Shown here: in pieces, positions 19,953 to 30,454 of the stretch
How the letters are laid out: each line of letters begins with the position of its first letter
Numbering within the stretch: position 1 is the stretch's first letter
Source of the DNA: Polyangium sp. y55x31
GTDB lineage: Bacteria > Myxococcota_A > Polyangia > Polyangiales > Polyangiaceae
Direction of reading: 5' to 3'
Assembly: GCF_029946505.1 (NCBI RefSeq)
Contig: NZ_JARZHG010000014.1
Span: forward strand, 186,001-250,000
DNA length: 64,000 nt
Notes under the pieces: generated by a model
What the model was told of the DNA's origin: nothing
Seen by the model: the letters and a program-made list of their open reading frames with translations, nothing else
Databases searched by the model: none
Program-made: the position numbers and the translations under genes

Positions 19953-21431
19953 ATGAACCTCGCGCGCAAGCGGCTCACCCGCAAGCTCCTCGCCATCTTC
20001 GCGACGCCCGTCGTCCTCGGCTTCGTGGTGACGGGGCTCGTGTCCATCCGGACGACCCGCGCCTCGCTCGTCGAGAGCAGCGAGCGCGCGCTCGCGGACA
20101 ACATCGCGACGCTCCGGACGGCTGCCCTTCCCGTCGCAGCGACGAAAGGGCAAACGCAGGAGGCCGCGGCGCTCGTCGAGCGCGTCGCCGCCGAGGAGAC
20201 CGTTCACGGCGTGGCGCTCTACGACGAGCGAGGCCAGCCGTTCGCGCGCTCGTCGGCGCTCGCGCACGCGCCTCCCGCCCTCGACGCCATGGCCGCGCGA
20301 GCCCTCGAGAGCGGCGAGCCGAGCCACGGCACGCTCCACGTCGGCGACGAGGAGGTCCTCGTGCATGTCGAGCCCGTGCGTGATGCGCCCGGCCTCGGCG
20401 CGGTGATCATGACCCGTGAGCTTCGGCCGATCGATCGCATGATCGACCTCACGCTGGTGCGGCTCGCGCTCACGGGCGGGGCGGCCGCGCTCTGCGTGTC
20501 GATCATCGCGGTCTGGATCTCGCGCGTGCTCGGCCGCGAGTGGGGCAACCTCGTGCACGCCGCCGATCGTGTGGCCGAGGGGGACCTCGACGTGCGCGTC
20601 GAGGCCTCGCCGCTGCTCGAGCTCGATCGCGTGGCGCGCGCCGTGAACGACATGACCCGCTCGCTCGCGGAGACGCGGGAAAAGCTGCTCACGGCCGAGG
20701 CGGAGCGGGCCGAGCTCGCTTCGCGCATGCGGCACGCGCAGGCCCTCGCGGTCGTGGGGCAGGTGGCCGGGTCCTTCGCGCACGAGATCGGCTCGCCGCT
20801 CAACACCATCCTCGGCTGGTCGCGCCTCTCGGCCGCGGACGAGGACCTGCCCGAGCCCGTGCGCCGGCAGTTCGAGACGATCGCCGGCCAGTGCGAGCGG
20901 ATCACCCGCATCGTCCAGCGCATGCTCGACGTGAGCCGACCTCCGACGAACCACGTGGTCCCCGTGCACCTCGCCGACGTCGTGCGTGACGTGACCGCGT
21001 TCCTCGCGCCCGACCTCCGCGTGCGCCGGATCGATCTGCGCCTCGTCGTCGCCGAACGCCTCCCGCCGATCCTCGCCGTGCGCGATCGCCTCTTGCAGGT
21101 CGTGATGAACCTCTGCATCAACGCGATCCAGGCGCAGCCGGGCGGCGGGAAGCTCCGGATCTCGCTCGCGATGGAGGCCGACGATCCGGAGCGCGAGCCC
21201 TTCCTCCGGCTCGAAGTCGCCGACGCGGGGCCGGGCATCCCCGAGGAAAAACGGTCGCAGGTCCTCGAGATGTTTTACTCGACGAAGGTCGAGATCGGCG
21301 GCACGGGGCTCGGGCTCCCCATCGTGGCCGACATCGTGCGTGACCTCGGCGGGCGCCTCGAAATCGCGGACGCACCCGAGGGCGGCGCCCTCTTCACCGT
21401 CCTCCTGCCTGCCGGATCCGCGCCGCGTTGA
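19953..21431 (+). CDS. sensor histidine kinase, partner of the NtrC-type regulator
   Basis: 492 residues from the ATG at 19953. A first transmembrane helix at about 12-32 and a second at about 168-190 flank an extracytoplasmic sensor domain of roughly 135 residues. A HAMP domain follows (about 190-245), then a HisKA dimerisation domain with the phospho-acceptor His277 in F-A-H-E-I-G-S-P-L-N. The HATPase_c domain has the N box N-L-C-I-N-A-I-Q-A, D-A-G-P-G-I-P and the G box G-G-T-G-L-G-L-P-I-V. It is divergent from the response regulator gene. A sigma-54-like promoter precedes it, which suggests autoregulation by the partner. The signal is unknown. Confidence 0.9.
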   Translation: MNLARKRLTRKLLAIFATPVVLGFVVTGLVSIRTTRASLVESSERALADNIATLRTAALPVAATKGQTQEAAALVERVAAEETVHGVALYDERGQPFARSSALAHAPPALDAMAARALESGEPSHGTLHVGDEEVLVHVEPVRDAPGLGAVIMTRELRPIDRMIDLTLVRLALTGGAAALCVSIIAVWISRVLGREWGNLVHAADRVAEGDLDVRVEASPLLELDRVARAVNDMTRSLAETREKLLTAEAERAELASRMRHAQALAVVGQVAGSFAHEIGSPLNTILGWSRLSAADEDLPEPVRRQFETIAGQCERITRIVQRMLDVSRPPTNHVVPVHLADVVRDVTAFLAPDLRVRRIDLRLVVAERLPPILAVRDRLLQVVMNLCINAIQAQPGGGKLRISLAMEADDPEREPFLRLEVADAGPGIPEEKRSQVLEMFYSTKVEIGGTGLGLPIVADIVRDLGGRLEIADAPEGGALFTVLLPAGSAPR

Positions 21432-21437
21432 AGCGCT

Positions 21438-22145
21438 TCACAGCACGAGCGCAGGCCCGTTCGTCCGCGTGAGCACCTCGCCGTCGGAGAGGCGCAGGTC
21501 CCGCACGAACACCGTGTCCGTGTCCGCCGCGTCTCGCCCGAGCACCACCGTCGTGCCCGTCTCCGTTCGCACGACCACCTGATCGAGCGGTGCGAGGAAG
21601 CTCCGCGCCTCGCTCGCCGAAACCACCCGAAGCCACGGCGCCGTGTCCGCGCCGCGTTTCGCGATCCACGCCGCGATCGGCGTCGCGGGGATCCCCGCCG
21701 GCAGGGCCGTGTAAACCCACGGCGCATCCGCGGGCACGCGGAAGCTCGTCTCGGAGGAGCCCGACACGACTCGCACGAGCCCCTCCGAGGGCGCGAGCCG
21801 GAGCCACACCGGGAGCTCGTTCGGCGCGCTGCTCGTCGTCGTGATCTCGGCGGACACGATGCGGCCGCTCACGTCGAGCGTCACGTCCTCGACCACCTGC
21901 CGCTCGGCCCCGCTCGCGAGCATCAGGCGCGTCTCGCCGTGCAGCTTCTCGGTGCCGTCCGGACCGAGCGAACGCCACGCCTGACCCGCCGATCCGCGCT
22001 TGCCGGCGAAGACGAACGTCGACTCCGCCGCTCCTTTTGATGGTCCCTTCGAATCCCCCGCGCCCGCGGGTGCGTCACACGCGGCCGTGAGCGAGGCGGC
22101 GGCGACGATCGATACGGCGGCAAACAGCATCTGCGAAGTTCGCAT
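21438..22145 (-). CDS. lipoprotein of unknown function
   Basis: 235 residues. The signal peptide ends with lipobox L-T-A-A-C (Cys23). A short Gly/Ser/Lys linker is followed by an all-beta-looking mature domain with regular V/T-rich strands (V-V-E-D-V-T-L-D-V-S-G-R-I-V-S-A-E-I, V-V-V-R-T-E-T-G-T-T-V-V-L-G). No catalytic motif is seen. It converges with the histidine kinase gene with a six-base gap. A GGAGGG sequence lies about ten bases before the ATG. Downstream of the TPR-kinase gene on the same strand the gap is 69 bases. Confidence 0.7.
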   Translation of the reverse strand: MRTSQMLFAAVSIVAAASLTAACDAPAGAGDSKGPSKGAAESTFVFAGKRGSAGQAWRSLGPDGTEKLHGETRLMLASGAERQVVEDVTLDVSGRIVSAEITTTSSAPNELPVWLRLAPSEGLVRVVSGSSETSFRVPADAPWVYTALPAGIPATPIAAWIAKRGADTAPWLRVVSASEARSFLAPLDQVVVRTETGTTVVLGRDAADTDTVFVRDLRLSDGEVLTRTNGPALVL

Positions 22146-22214
22146 CAGAAAGGCCCTCCGTCGGTCCGTTCATGGGGATCGACGCAGAACCCCGGCGGGT
22201 GTGACCAAAAAAGT

Positions 22215-24974
22215 TCAGCGTGTACAGCCGAGCCGCGTCGACCGCTCGCGCGCCTCGTCCGCCGTCACGCTCCGCGGCCGCGCGCGTCCCCATCGATCGA
22301 GCACCGTTCGGTACGACGCACACGCGCCGCGTGTGTCCCCGGAAGCCTCGAGCGCCTGCCCGAGCCACAGGTGCGCCCGCGTGTGCGCGATCGGAAAGCT
22401 CAGCGCCGAGCAACTCCCGGCCGCCTGCGTGAGCCAGCGCTTCGCTTCGTCGAGCCGACCGCCGAGCAAGAACGTGAGGCCTGCCGACGCGCCCACCAGC
22501 GTCCCCGGTACGTACGGCGGCAGCGGTCCGTGCTCCGCGAGCGCCGCGAGCGCGTCGCGCGCGTCCTCAGCCTGGATCGTCGTGGCTGCCCATCCGTGCA
22601 GCCACAGGTAACTGCGCGCGGCCGGCGTCGCGCGGGACGACCACTCCGCGAGCCACGCGCGCCGCCGCGACGCGAGCCCCTCCCGCGTGATCGCCCCTGC
22701 TTTGCGCGCCGCGACGAGCAGCGCGGGCGTCGCGTCATTCGAAAGGGCCGAGTCCTCCGCGCTCGGATCCGGCTCCCACGCGCCTTGACGATCCAGATAG
22801 CCGAGCGCGACCGCCCCGGCCTCCGCGTGTTTGCCCGACTCGATGAGCAGCTCCGCGACCGCGCGCGCCGCGATCCCGTGATCGTTGCGCCGCGCGCTGC
22901 CCTCCGCCCTCTGCCCGAGGGCCCGCGCGTGTTCGAGCGCCTCCTCGAAGTCGCCGTAGAGCGCGGCCTTGCGCATCGCGCCCACGACGAGCACGCGATT
23001 GCGCACGACCTCCGCCGTGCCCTTCGGCAGCTCGTCCACTTGCTTGCCCGCGTGCCGCAGCGCCTCCTCCACCGTCGCGCTCGGCTCGCCGCGGGACGCG
23101 AGCGCGTCGGCGAGCAGCGGGTACGAGAGGTGCGCCTGCGCGCCGCGGGCGATCATCTGCCGCGCCGTCGACTCCATCGCGGCGCATCGCCCCGCATATC
23201 CTTCGAGCCGCGCGCGGTACGACAGGCACGCCATCGCGTCCGGCGCGACCCCGAGGCATCGATCGATGGCCTTCTGCGCCTCGTCGAACCGGCCGCGGTA
23301 CGCCTCGAAGACGGCCAGCGAGCTGAGCGCCCGGGCGAACTGCGGATCGAGTTCGATCGCGCGCTTGAGGTGCTGGATCGCCGCCTGGAAATCGTCGAAG
23401 TTGCCGCGGCCGAGCGCCAGGAAGTACCAGAGCTGCGCGTCGCCCGGGTGGTCCTTGATCATCGCGCCGAGCCGGCGACTCGCCTCGGCCCAGTCCGCGG
23501 GCTCGCGCTGCACGACCGGCTCGATCGCGTCGAGCAGCGCGCGGTCGCGCGGCGAGAGCGCTTCGCTCTTCGCCCGCGCTTGCCGGAAGCTCTCGCGGAT
23601 GCCGTCGAGGTGCTGCGCCATCCCGATCGCCGCGTACTGCACGTGCGCCGAGGCGAGCGCCGGATCGAGCGTGATCGCCCGCTGGAAATCCGGCCCCCAC
23701 GTGCCGCCCGCGCGGAACGCTTCGAGCCCCGCGCGATAGGCCGCGCGCGCCTCCTCGCTTCGCGACGCCGAGCTCGGCAGGTCCGTCGCGACGACCGGCG
23801 AGAGCGCGTTCGCGACGGCGACACGCGTGCTCGGCGAGGGCTCGTCCAGCGGCGCCGCGGCCCTCTCGCTGCGGATCCTCGACGCCCCGATCGCCGCCAC
23901 GAGCATGAGCATGAGCACCACGAGCGCGACCGGCGTGAGGAAGCGCTTCACCCGCGGCGTGCGCGCATCCTGGTCGAGTTCCTTCGCGATCGCCCCCGCG
24001 TTCTCGTACCGCGCGTACGGCTCTTTTTGCAGGCACCGAAGTGCCACGCGCTCGAGGTCCGGATCGACGCCCGCGTGGATCGTCGACGGCGGCGTCGGCT
24101 CCGATCCTTCGATCGACGCGAGCACGGCGGGCGCGTTTTTCCCGACGAACGGCCGTTTTCCCGTCAGCATCTCGTAGAGCATCACGCCGAACGAGAAGAC
24201 GTCGCTCCGCGCGTCCACGGGCATTCCGCGCGCTTGCTCGGGCGACATGTAGCTCGGCGTGCCGATGATCGCGCCGTCGGCCGTCGCGATCGACACCGGA
24301 TCGATCTCGATGTGCGTCGTCTTCGCCAGGCCGAAGTCGAGCAGGATCACCCGGCCGTCGGCCTCGATCATCACGTTCTCGGGCTTGAGGTCCCGATGCA
24401 CGAGGCCACGACCGTGCGCCTTCGCGAGCGCGCGGGCGAGGTCCTTCGCGACGCGGCGCGCCTCGTCCAGCGGCAGCGCCGGTGCGTCCTTCGGCCTCGC
24501 GTCGAGCCGCTCGCGCAGCGTCGAGCCTCGCACCCGCTCCATCGCGATGAACGCCCGACCCGCGTCCTCGCCGACGTCGTAGATCGCCACGACGCCCGCG
24601 TGCCCGAGCGCCGCGGCTGCGCGCGCTTCGCGCAAGAGCCGATGCTTGCGCTCCTCGTCCTCCGACAGGAGCACCTTCAGCGCGACCTCGCGGCCGAGCG
24701 TCGGGTCCGTCGCGGCGAACACCACGCCCATCCCGCCGCGACCGATCTCCTCGCGCACCACGAAACGCCCCACGCGCTCGCCGGGGCGCGGCAACGTCGC
24801 CGGCGCGCTCGGCGCGCTCCGCGAAGGGATCCGCGCGATCTTCGCCAGGAAAGGATCGGGCGTGATCGAACCGTCGCCGTCCTCGGACGACGACGACAGA
24901 GACGCGTCGTCGTCGTCGTCGACGACGTCCCGTCGCACGTCGCCCGTGCGTCCGGACAAGGGCTCGCCTGGCAT
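22215..24974 (-). CDS. Ser/Thr protein kinase with transmembrane helix and TPR region
   Basis: 919 residues from the ATG at 24974. A low-complexity acidic/Ser N-terminus (five Asp in a row) precedes the kinase domain (about 70-340). Gly loop G-R-G-G-M-G-V-V-F, Lys100, H-R-D-L-K-P-E-N at 193-200, D-F-G at 213-215 and G-T-P-S-Y-M-S-P-E mark a standard active kinase. One transmembrane helix follows at about 346-368. The rest, to residue 919, is helical repeats of TPR type (for example D-P-A-L-A-S-A-H-V-Q-Y-A, D-P-Q-F-A-R-A-L-S-S-L-A). The TPR part would lie outside the cytoplasm and may sense or scaffold. TATGCT ends 11 bases before the ATG. It is divergent from the sigma factor at 25097. Confidence 0.88.
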   Translation of the reverse strand: MPGEPLSGRTGDVRRDVVDDDDDASLSSSSEDGDGSITPDPFLAKIARIPSRSAPSAPATLPRPGERVGRFVVREEIGRGGMGVVFAATDPTLGREVALKVLLSEDEERKHRLLREARAAAALGHAGVVAIYDVGEDAGRAFIAMERVRGSTLRERLDARPKDAPALPLDEARRVAKDLARALAKAHGRGLVHRDLKPENVMIEADGRVILLDFGLAKTTHIEIDPVSIATADGAIIGTPSYMSPEQARGMPVDARSDVFSFGVMLYEMLTGKRPFVGKNAPAVLASIEGSEPTPPSTIHAGVDPDLERVALRCLQKEPYARYENAGAIAKELDQDARTPRVKRFLTPVALVVLMLMLVAAIGASRIRSERAAAPLDEPSPSTRVAVANALSPVVATDLPSSASRSEEARAAYRAGLEAFRAGGTWGPDFQRAITLDPALASAHVQYAAIGMAQHLDGIRESFRQARAKSEALSPRDRALLDAIEPVVQREPADWAEASRRLGAMIKDHPGDAQLWYFLALGRGNFDDFQAAIQHLKRAIELDPQFARALSSLAVFEAYRGRFDEAQKAIDRCLGVAPDAMACLSYRARLEGYAGRCAAMESTARQMIARGAQAHLSYPLLADALASRGEPSATVEEALRHAGKQVDELPKGTAEVVRNRVLVVGAMRKAALYGDFEEALEHARALGQRAEGSARRNDHGIAARAVAELLIESGKHAEAGAVALGYLDRQGAWEPDPSAEDSALSNDATPALLVAARKAGAITREGLASRRRAWLAEWSSRATPAARSYLWLHGWAATTIQAEDARDALAALAEHGPLPPYVPGTLVGASAGLTFLLGGRLDEAKRWLTQAAGSCSALSFPIAHTRAHLWLGQALEASGDTRGACASYRTVLDRWGRARPRSVTADEARERSTRLGCTR

Positions 24975-24985
24975 GGACCGCCGCG

Positions 24986-24991
24986 AGCATA
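24986..24991 (-). promoter_or_regulatory. -10 box TATGCT of the TPR-kinase gene
   Basis: On the minus strand GGTATGCT is followed by 11 bases and then ATG. It decides against longer N-terminal extensions of the open frame. Confidence 0.5.
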
Positions 24992-25096
24992 CCATCCGCG
25001 CGCGCCGCCACGCGCGGGAGAGCACTTCCCAAGCGGCGGCGGGGCGGGCAAGATGGGGTGCCCGCGCGCTGCCTCGAGGCTCGGGCTCCCCCTCGC

Positions 25097-25726
25097 ATGG
25101 ACGCGGACAAAAGGCGCACAATCGACGCAGACATCCGCCGCCTCGCCGAGGGCGGGGACATCGGCGCCGCCACGTCCGTCGCCCTGCGCGCCTACGGCCC
25201 CGAGATCTTCGAGTTCGTCGCGGCGCTCCACCGCAACGAGACCGACGCGTCGGAGGTATTCTCCCTTTTCGCCGAAAAGCTCTGGAAGAGCCTGCCGAGC
25301 TTTCGCTGGGACGCCTCCTTCCGCACCTGGGCGTATGCCGTGGCGCGCACGTCCTCCCTCGATTTTCGCCGCGCCGAGAAGCGCCGCGCCGCGCGGGTCG
25401 TGCCCTTGCCGGAGGGCTCGCAGCTTTCGGCGATCGAGGCCGAGGTCCGCACCGTCACGCGCTCGTACCTCCGCACCGAGCGGCGTGATCGTTTCGCCGA
25501 GATCCGGGCGCGCTTGCCGCCCGAGGAGCAGGAGCTCCTCATGCTGCGCGTCGATCGCCAGCTCTCGTGGGACGACCTCGCGGTCGTGCTCCACGGCGAG
25601 GACGCGCCGCCGCTCGGGGCGGACGAACGGAAACGCGCCGCCGCGCGCCTCCGCAAGCGCTTCCAGCACCTCAAGGAAAAGCTCTACGAGATGGGGCGGC
25701 GCGAGGGGCTCGTCGGCGACGAGTAG
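25097..25726 (+). CDS. sigma-70-family RNA polymerase sigma factor (ECF-like)
   Basis: 209 residues from ATG 25097 (MDADKRR). Region 2 is recognisable as E-V-F-S-L-F-A-E-K-L-W-K-S-L-P-S-F, then F-R-T-W-A-Y-A-V-A-R-T-S-S-L-D-F-R-R. Region 4 is R-L-P-P-E-E-Q-E-L-L-M-L-R-V-D-R-Q-L-S-W-D-D-L. The region 4 helix-turn-helix is interrupted by a short insertion (H-G-E-D-A-P-P-L-G-A-D-E) before the recognition helix, which is unusual. No anti-sigma gene is adjacent. Instead a TPR kinase is transcribed divergently 122 bases away, recalling myxobacterial sigma factors paired with Ser/Thr kinases. An upstream in-frame ATG at 25058 gives an arginine-rich extension and is less likely. Confidence 0.8.
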   Translation: MDADKRRTIDADIRRLAEGGDIGAATSVALRAYGPEIFEFVAALHRNETDASEVFSLFAEKLWKSLPSFRWDASFRTWAYAVARTSSLDFRRAEKRRAARVVPLPEGSQLSAIEAEVRTVTRSYLRTERRDRFAEIRARLPPEEQELLMLRVDRQLSWDDLAVVLHGEDAPPLGADERKRAAARLRKRFQHLKEKLYEMGRREGLVGDE

Positions 25727-27151
<1,425 letters not shown>

Positions 27152-27174
27152 GGGGGCGCGGGCGATCGCTTGTC

Positions 27175-27198
27175 GCCGCGCGGGGGTGTTGGTAGCTT
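27175..27198 (+). promoter_or_regulatory. promoter, -35 TTGTCG-like and -10 TAGCTT
   Basis: A TTGTCG sequence about 17 bases upstream pairs with TAGCTT at 27193-27198. The -10 box ends 12 bases before the ATG at 27211. Confidence 0.45.
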
Positions 27199-27210
27199 CA
27201 CCTACCCCCC

Positions 27211-28596
27211 ATGTTGCTGTCACGCCCCGCGCTCCTCGAGCCCGAGACCCTCTTCCACGGCCGGTATCGGGTGATCCGGCCGATCAAGTCCGGCGGCATG
27301 GGCACGGTGTACGAGGTCGTCGACCAGAAGACCTCGAGCCGGCGCGCCCTCAAGGTCATGCTGCCGAATCTCGTGTCGAACGAGCAGGGCCGCAAGCGCT
27401 TCGAGCTCGAGGCGCGGGCGACGGGCGCGATCGAGAGTGATCACATCGTCCGGATCCTCGACGTCGGCATCGATCCCAGCACCGAACTGCCTTTCCTCGT
27501 GATGGAGCTGCTCCGCGGGCGCGACCTCGGGGCGATCCTCGACCAGGGCATCCGCGTCGCCATCGAGGACGTGCTCCGTTATCTCACGCAGACCGCGCTC
27601 GCCCTCGACAAACTCCACGCCGCGGGCGTCGTCCACCGCGATCTCAAGCCCGAGAACGTTTTCCTCTCGTGGCGCGACGACGGCACGCCCTGCATCAAGG
27701 TCCTCGATTTCGGGGTCGTGAAGACGGTGGATCCGGTCGTCACCGGCATCGCGACCCGCGGCATCCTCGGCACGCCGCTCTACATGGCGCCCGAGCAGGT
27801 CGAGGCCTCGCAGGACGTCGGGCCGGCTGCGGACATCTATGCCCTCGGCCAGCTCGCCTACGAATTGCTCGTCGGCGAGCCTTACTGGGCCGTGGAGCTC
27901 GAGCGCGACGGCTCGCCCATCCTGCTCGCGGCCGACATCTCCGATGGCCCGCGCGAATCGCCGGAGGCGCGGGCCAAGCGCCGCAAAAGCGTGGATCTCC
28001 CTGCCGGATTCGATTTCTGGTTCGCCGGCGTGACCGCGAAATCGGTGGAGGCTCGTTTTCCGCGGGCGACAGCGGCCATCGCGGCCCTCACGGACCTCGT
28101 GCGCGAGAGCGCGCGGCCGCCCGAGGAGCAGGTTCCATCGGCCAAACCCAAACCGCCGGCGTCGCGCCCCGAGCCGGCGCTGCCCCCGGAGCCGGCGCTG
28201 CCCCCGGCGCGGGAGGTCGCGAAAAAGGGGTTTTTGGTCACGGTCGATGGCGCGACGAACGTGGTCCGGGTCGACGTGTGGGGGTTCTGGGACGTCGGGG
28301 ACGGGAAGGGGTACTGGGAAGAATTCGAGCGCAAGACGAGGCCTCTCCTCGGCAAACCGTGGTACGTCCTGGCGAACATCTCGAATTTCCCGCCGCAGAA
28401 GCCCGAGGTGAGCGCGTTCGTCGAGAAGACGATGACCCACGCGCGCCAGAACGGCCTCGTGCGCGCGGCGAACCTCGTCAGCAGCGCGCTCGGGCGCATG
28501 CAGATTCAAAGGCTCTCGGTCGAGACGGGGCTCCCGCTGTATTCGTTTTTCACGGCGGAGGGCGAGGCCTTGCGGTGGCTGCTCACGGGGAAATGA
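27211..28596 (+). CDS. Ser/Thr protein kinase with C-terminal STAS/SpoIIAA-like domain
   Basis: 461 residues. Kinase domain (about 18-290): S-G-G-M-G-T-V-Y, Lys48, H-R-D-L-K-P-E-N at 142-149, D-F-G at 166-168, G-T-P-L-Y-M-A-P-E. A Pro-rich linker (about 295-335) contains two copies of E-P-A-L-P-P. The C-terminal domain (about 340-461) reads like a SpoIIAA/STAS-type fold: V-V-R-V-D-V-W-G-F-W-D, then W-Y-V-L-A-N-I-S-N-F, then F-V-E-K-T-M-T-H-A-R, ending G-E-A-L-R-W-L. No transmembrane helix, so cytoplasmic. Its stop overlaps the ATG of the next small gene, which suggests the two act together. Confidence 0.87.
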   Translation: MLLSRPALLEPETLFHGRYRVIRPIKSGGMGTVYEVVDQKTSSRRALKVMLPNLVSNEQGRKRFELEARATGAIESDHIVRILDVGIDPSTELPFLVMELLRGRDLGAILDQGIRVAIEDVLRYLTQTALALDKLHAAGVVHRDLKPENVFLSWRDDGTPCIKVLDFGVVKTVDPVVTGIATRGILGTPLYMAPEQVEASQDVGPAADIYALGQLAYELLVGEPYWAVELERDGSPILLAADISDGPRESPEARAKRRKSVDLPAGFDFWFAGVTAKSVEARFPRATAAIAALTDLVRESARPPEEQVPSAKPKPPASRPEPALPPEPALPPAREVAKKGFLVTVDGATNVVRVDVWGFWDVGDGKGYWEEFERKTRPLLGKPWYVLANISNFPPQKPEVSAFVEKTMTHARQNGLVRAANLVSSALGRMQIQRLSVETGLPLYSFFTAEGEALRWLLTGK

Positions 28597-29054
28597 GAAA
28601 GCTGCCGATCGTCGAGCTCTGGGGAGCCGTCGGCTTCGGGGCGATCCTGTCGTTTCCGAGCGGCGTGCTCTACTCGAACCAGACAGGCGGAACGGCATGC
28701 CTGCACCCCACGCTCGAAGGGATTTACGTCCCTCTCGCGAATGATTGTACGCACCCCGGTGGCCATCTGCTCGGTCCGGAGACCGAGCTCGGTGCCTATT
28801 TCGAGGGACCCAAGCACGGCGGCACGGGCGCGATACGGGGACTCGACAGCGAAGACGCTGCATTCATCGAGATGGTCCTTTCGCGGTGGAATCTTTCCTC
28901 GTTCATCACCCTGGACCGCGCCCGACTCGCGGATTCCCACGAAGCCTGGGTCTGGGCGATCGTCATATCCGATGGGGGAGACGACCTCGCCGTGTTTTCC
29001 GGGTTCGGCCCGTATCCACGGCGGGCGGTGCTGACGTGGAGCAATTCGGATTGA
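28593..29054 (+). CDS. small protein resembling DUF6210, coupled to the kinase gene
   Basis: 153 residues. The ATG overlaps the kinase stop (ATGA). The sequence has G-A-I-L-S-F-P-S-G-V-L-Y-S-N-Q-T-G-G and C-L-H-P-T-L-E-G-I-Y-V-P-L, a pattern I associate with the DUF6210 family (from memory, unverified). The rest has a conserved-looking W-V-W-A-I-V segment near the end. There is no signal peptide or membrane helix. Translational coupling suggests a regulator or substrate of the kinase. It converges with the amine oxidase gene with a single-base gap. Confidence 0.7.
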   Translation: MRKLPIVELWGAVGFGAILSFPSGVLYSNQTGGTACLHPTLEGIYVPLANDCTHPGGHLLGPETELGAYFEGPKHGGTGAIRGLDSEDAAFIEMVLSRWNLSSFITLDRARLADSHEAWVWAIVISDGGDDLAVFSGFGPYPRRAVLTWSNSD

Positions 29055-29055
29055 C

Positions 29056-30438
29056 TCAGCGCGAAATCGCCGCGTCTTCGAACCGCGCCCCGACCTCGCC
29101 GGCTGCCCGCTCACCCGATTCGAGCGCCCCCTCCATGTAGCCCGTCCATTCCGTCGCCGTTTCGGTGCCGGCCCAGTGGATTCGCCCCACCGGCTCGCGC
29201 AGCGCGCGCCCGACGCCGGTCATCACCCCGGGCCCCATCACCCCGACGGGACAACCGCGCGTCCATGCCTCCGTCGACCAGTCGAACTCGACGTATTCAC
29301 TCGGCCGGAGCGCCCGCTCGCCGAACATACGCCCGAGGCTCCCGAGCACCACCGCGCGCCGCTCCTCCGGAGGCCTCTCCGAAAAGACACGCGCCTTCTG
29401 CCCCACGACGAACCCCAGCAGCGAATGCACCGCGCCGTCGTGCGAGCCATTGTCGAACACGACCGACATCGGCCCCGTGCTCGTCACGGCTTCCCCCGAG
29501 AGACCTGCTTCTCGCCAGAAAGGTCGATCGTAGACGGCGATGCATTTCACCGTCGAGCCCATCGGCATGCGCTGCGTGAGCTGATCCCGCACGACGGGCA
29601 AGAGCGGGCGGTATTCGATGCGGCCCGCGAGCGCCGGAGGGACGGCGACGATCACGTATTGCGCCCGCACCGCGATTTCATCCGACGTCACGACCACGCC
29701 GCGCCCATCCTGCTCGATACGCCGCGCCGGCGCGGACAGCACGACCGCGTCCCCGAGCCGCGCCGCGAGCCGGATCGAGAGCTCCTGCGCGCTGCCCACG
29801 AAACGCCGCTCCTGCGCCCCGCCCTCGATTTCGACGAGCCGCATGAGCCCGCCGCCCGCGCGCAGGTACGCGAGGAAATACAGCATCGAAATCTCGCGCG
29901 GCTCCGCGCCGAACACCACCCGCACCGCCGCGTCGAAGAGCTCGCGCACGTCGGCGCGCGTGATGAGCGTTCGGGCCGCGGTCTCGAGCGTATCTTCGTC
30001 CCATGCCGAAGCCTCGGCCGCCGCGAGCGGCCTGCCCTCGGGCAGCCGCGCCGCGAGCGCGTCGAGCTTGCGCAAAGCGAAATGCAGCGCGACGAGCCCC
30101 GGCACCGGTAGCGAGGGAATCGTCCCCGCATACGTCGAGACCCGCCCGTCCCGCAGCAAGACTTTTTGCCCGGAATGGTACGTCGGAAACGTCGCGACCC
30201 CGAGCTCGGCCGCGAGGCGCCCCAAGCGGCGTTGCCCCGCGCCGAGCCATTGCCCTCCGAGATCGAGCACACGGCCCCCGATCTCCCGGCCCAGCGTGCG
30301 CCCGCCGACGCGATCCCGCGCTTCGAGCACGACGACACGTTTTCCCATGCGGGTCAGCGCGTCCGCCGCCGAGAGGCCCGCGAGGCCGGCGCCGACGATG
30401 ACGACGTCGGCCTCGCGTTCTTTCTGGAAAGGGGCCAT
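29056..30438 (-). CDS. flavin-dependent amine oxidase (monoamine oxidase family)
   Basis: 460 residues. The N-terminal dinucleotide-binding motif is V-V-I-V-G-A-G-L-A-G-L-S-A-A, followed by V-V-V-L-E-A-R-D-R-V-G-G-R-T, the hallmark of the FAD amine oxidase family. Near the C-terminus I-H-W-A-G-T-E-T-A-T-E-W-T-G-Y-M-E-G-A-L contributes to FAD binding. The family oxidises primary, secondary or polyamines to aldehydes with H2O2; the substrate is unknown. The ATG at 30438 is 16 bases after the thiolase stop, so the two are probably cotranscribed. An in-frame extension further upstream lies inside the thiolase gene and is rejected. Confidence 0.88.
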   Translation of the reverse strand: MAPFQKEREADVVIVGAGLAGLSAADALTRMGKRVVVLEARDRVGGRTLGREIGGRVLDLGGQWLGAGQRRLGRLAAELGVATFPTYHSGQKVLLRDGRVSTYAGTIPSLPVPGLVALHFALRKLDALAARLPEGRPLAAAEASAWDEDTLETAARTLITRADVRELFDAAVRVVFGAEPREISMLYFLAYLRAGGGLMRLVEIEGGAQERRFVGSAQELSIRLAARLGDAVVLSAPARRIEQDGRGVVVTSDEIAVRAQYVIVAVPPALAGRIEYRPLLPVVRDQLTQRMPMGSTVKCIAVYDRPFWREAGLSGEAVTSTGPMSVVFDNGSHDGAVHSLLGFVVGQKARVFSERPPEERRAVVLGSLGRMFGERALRPSEYVEFDWSTEAWTRGCPVGVMGPGVMTGVGRALREPVGRIHWAGTETATEWTGYMEGALESGERAAGEVGARFEDAAISR

Positions 30439-30454
30439 GGCCTCGATGCTCCGA

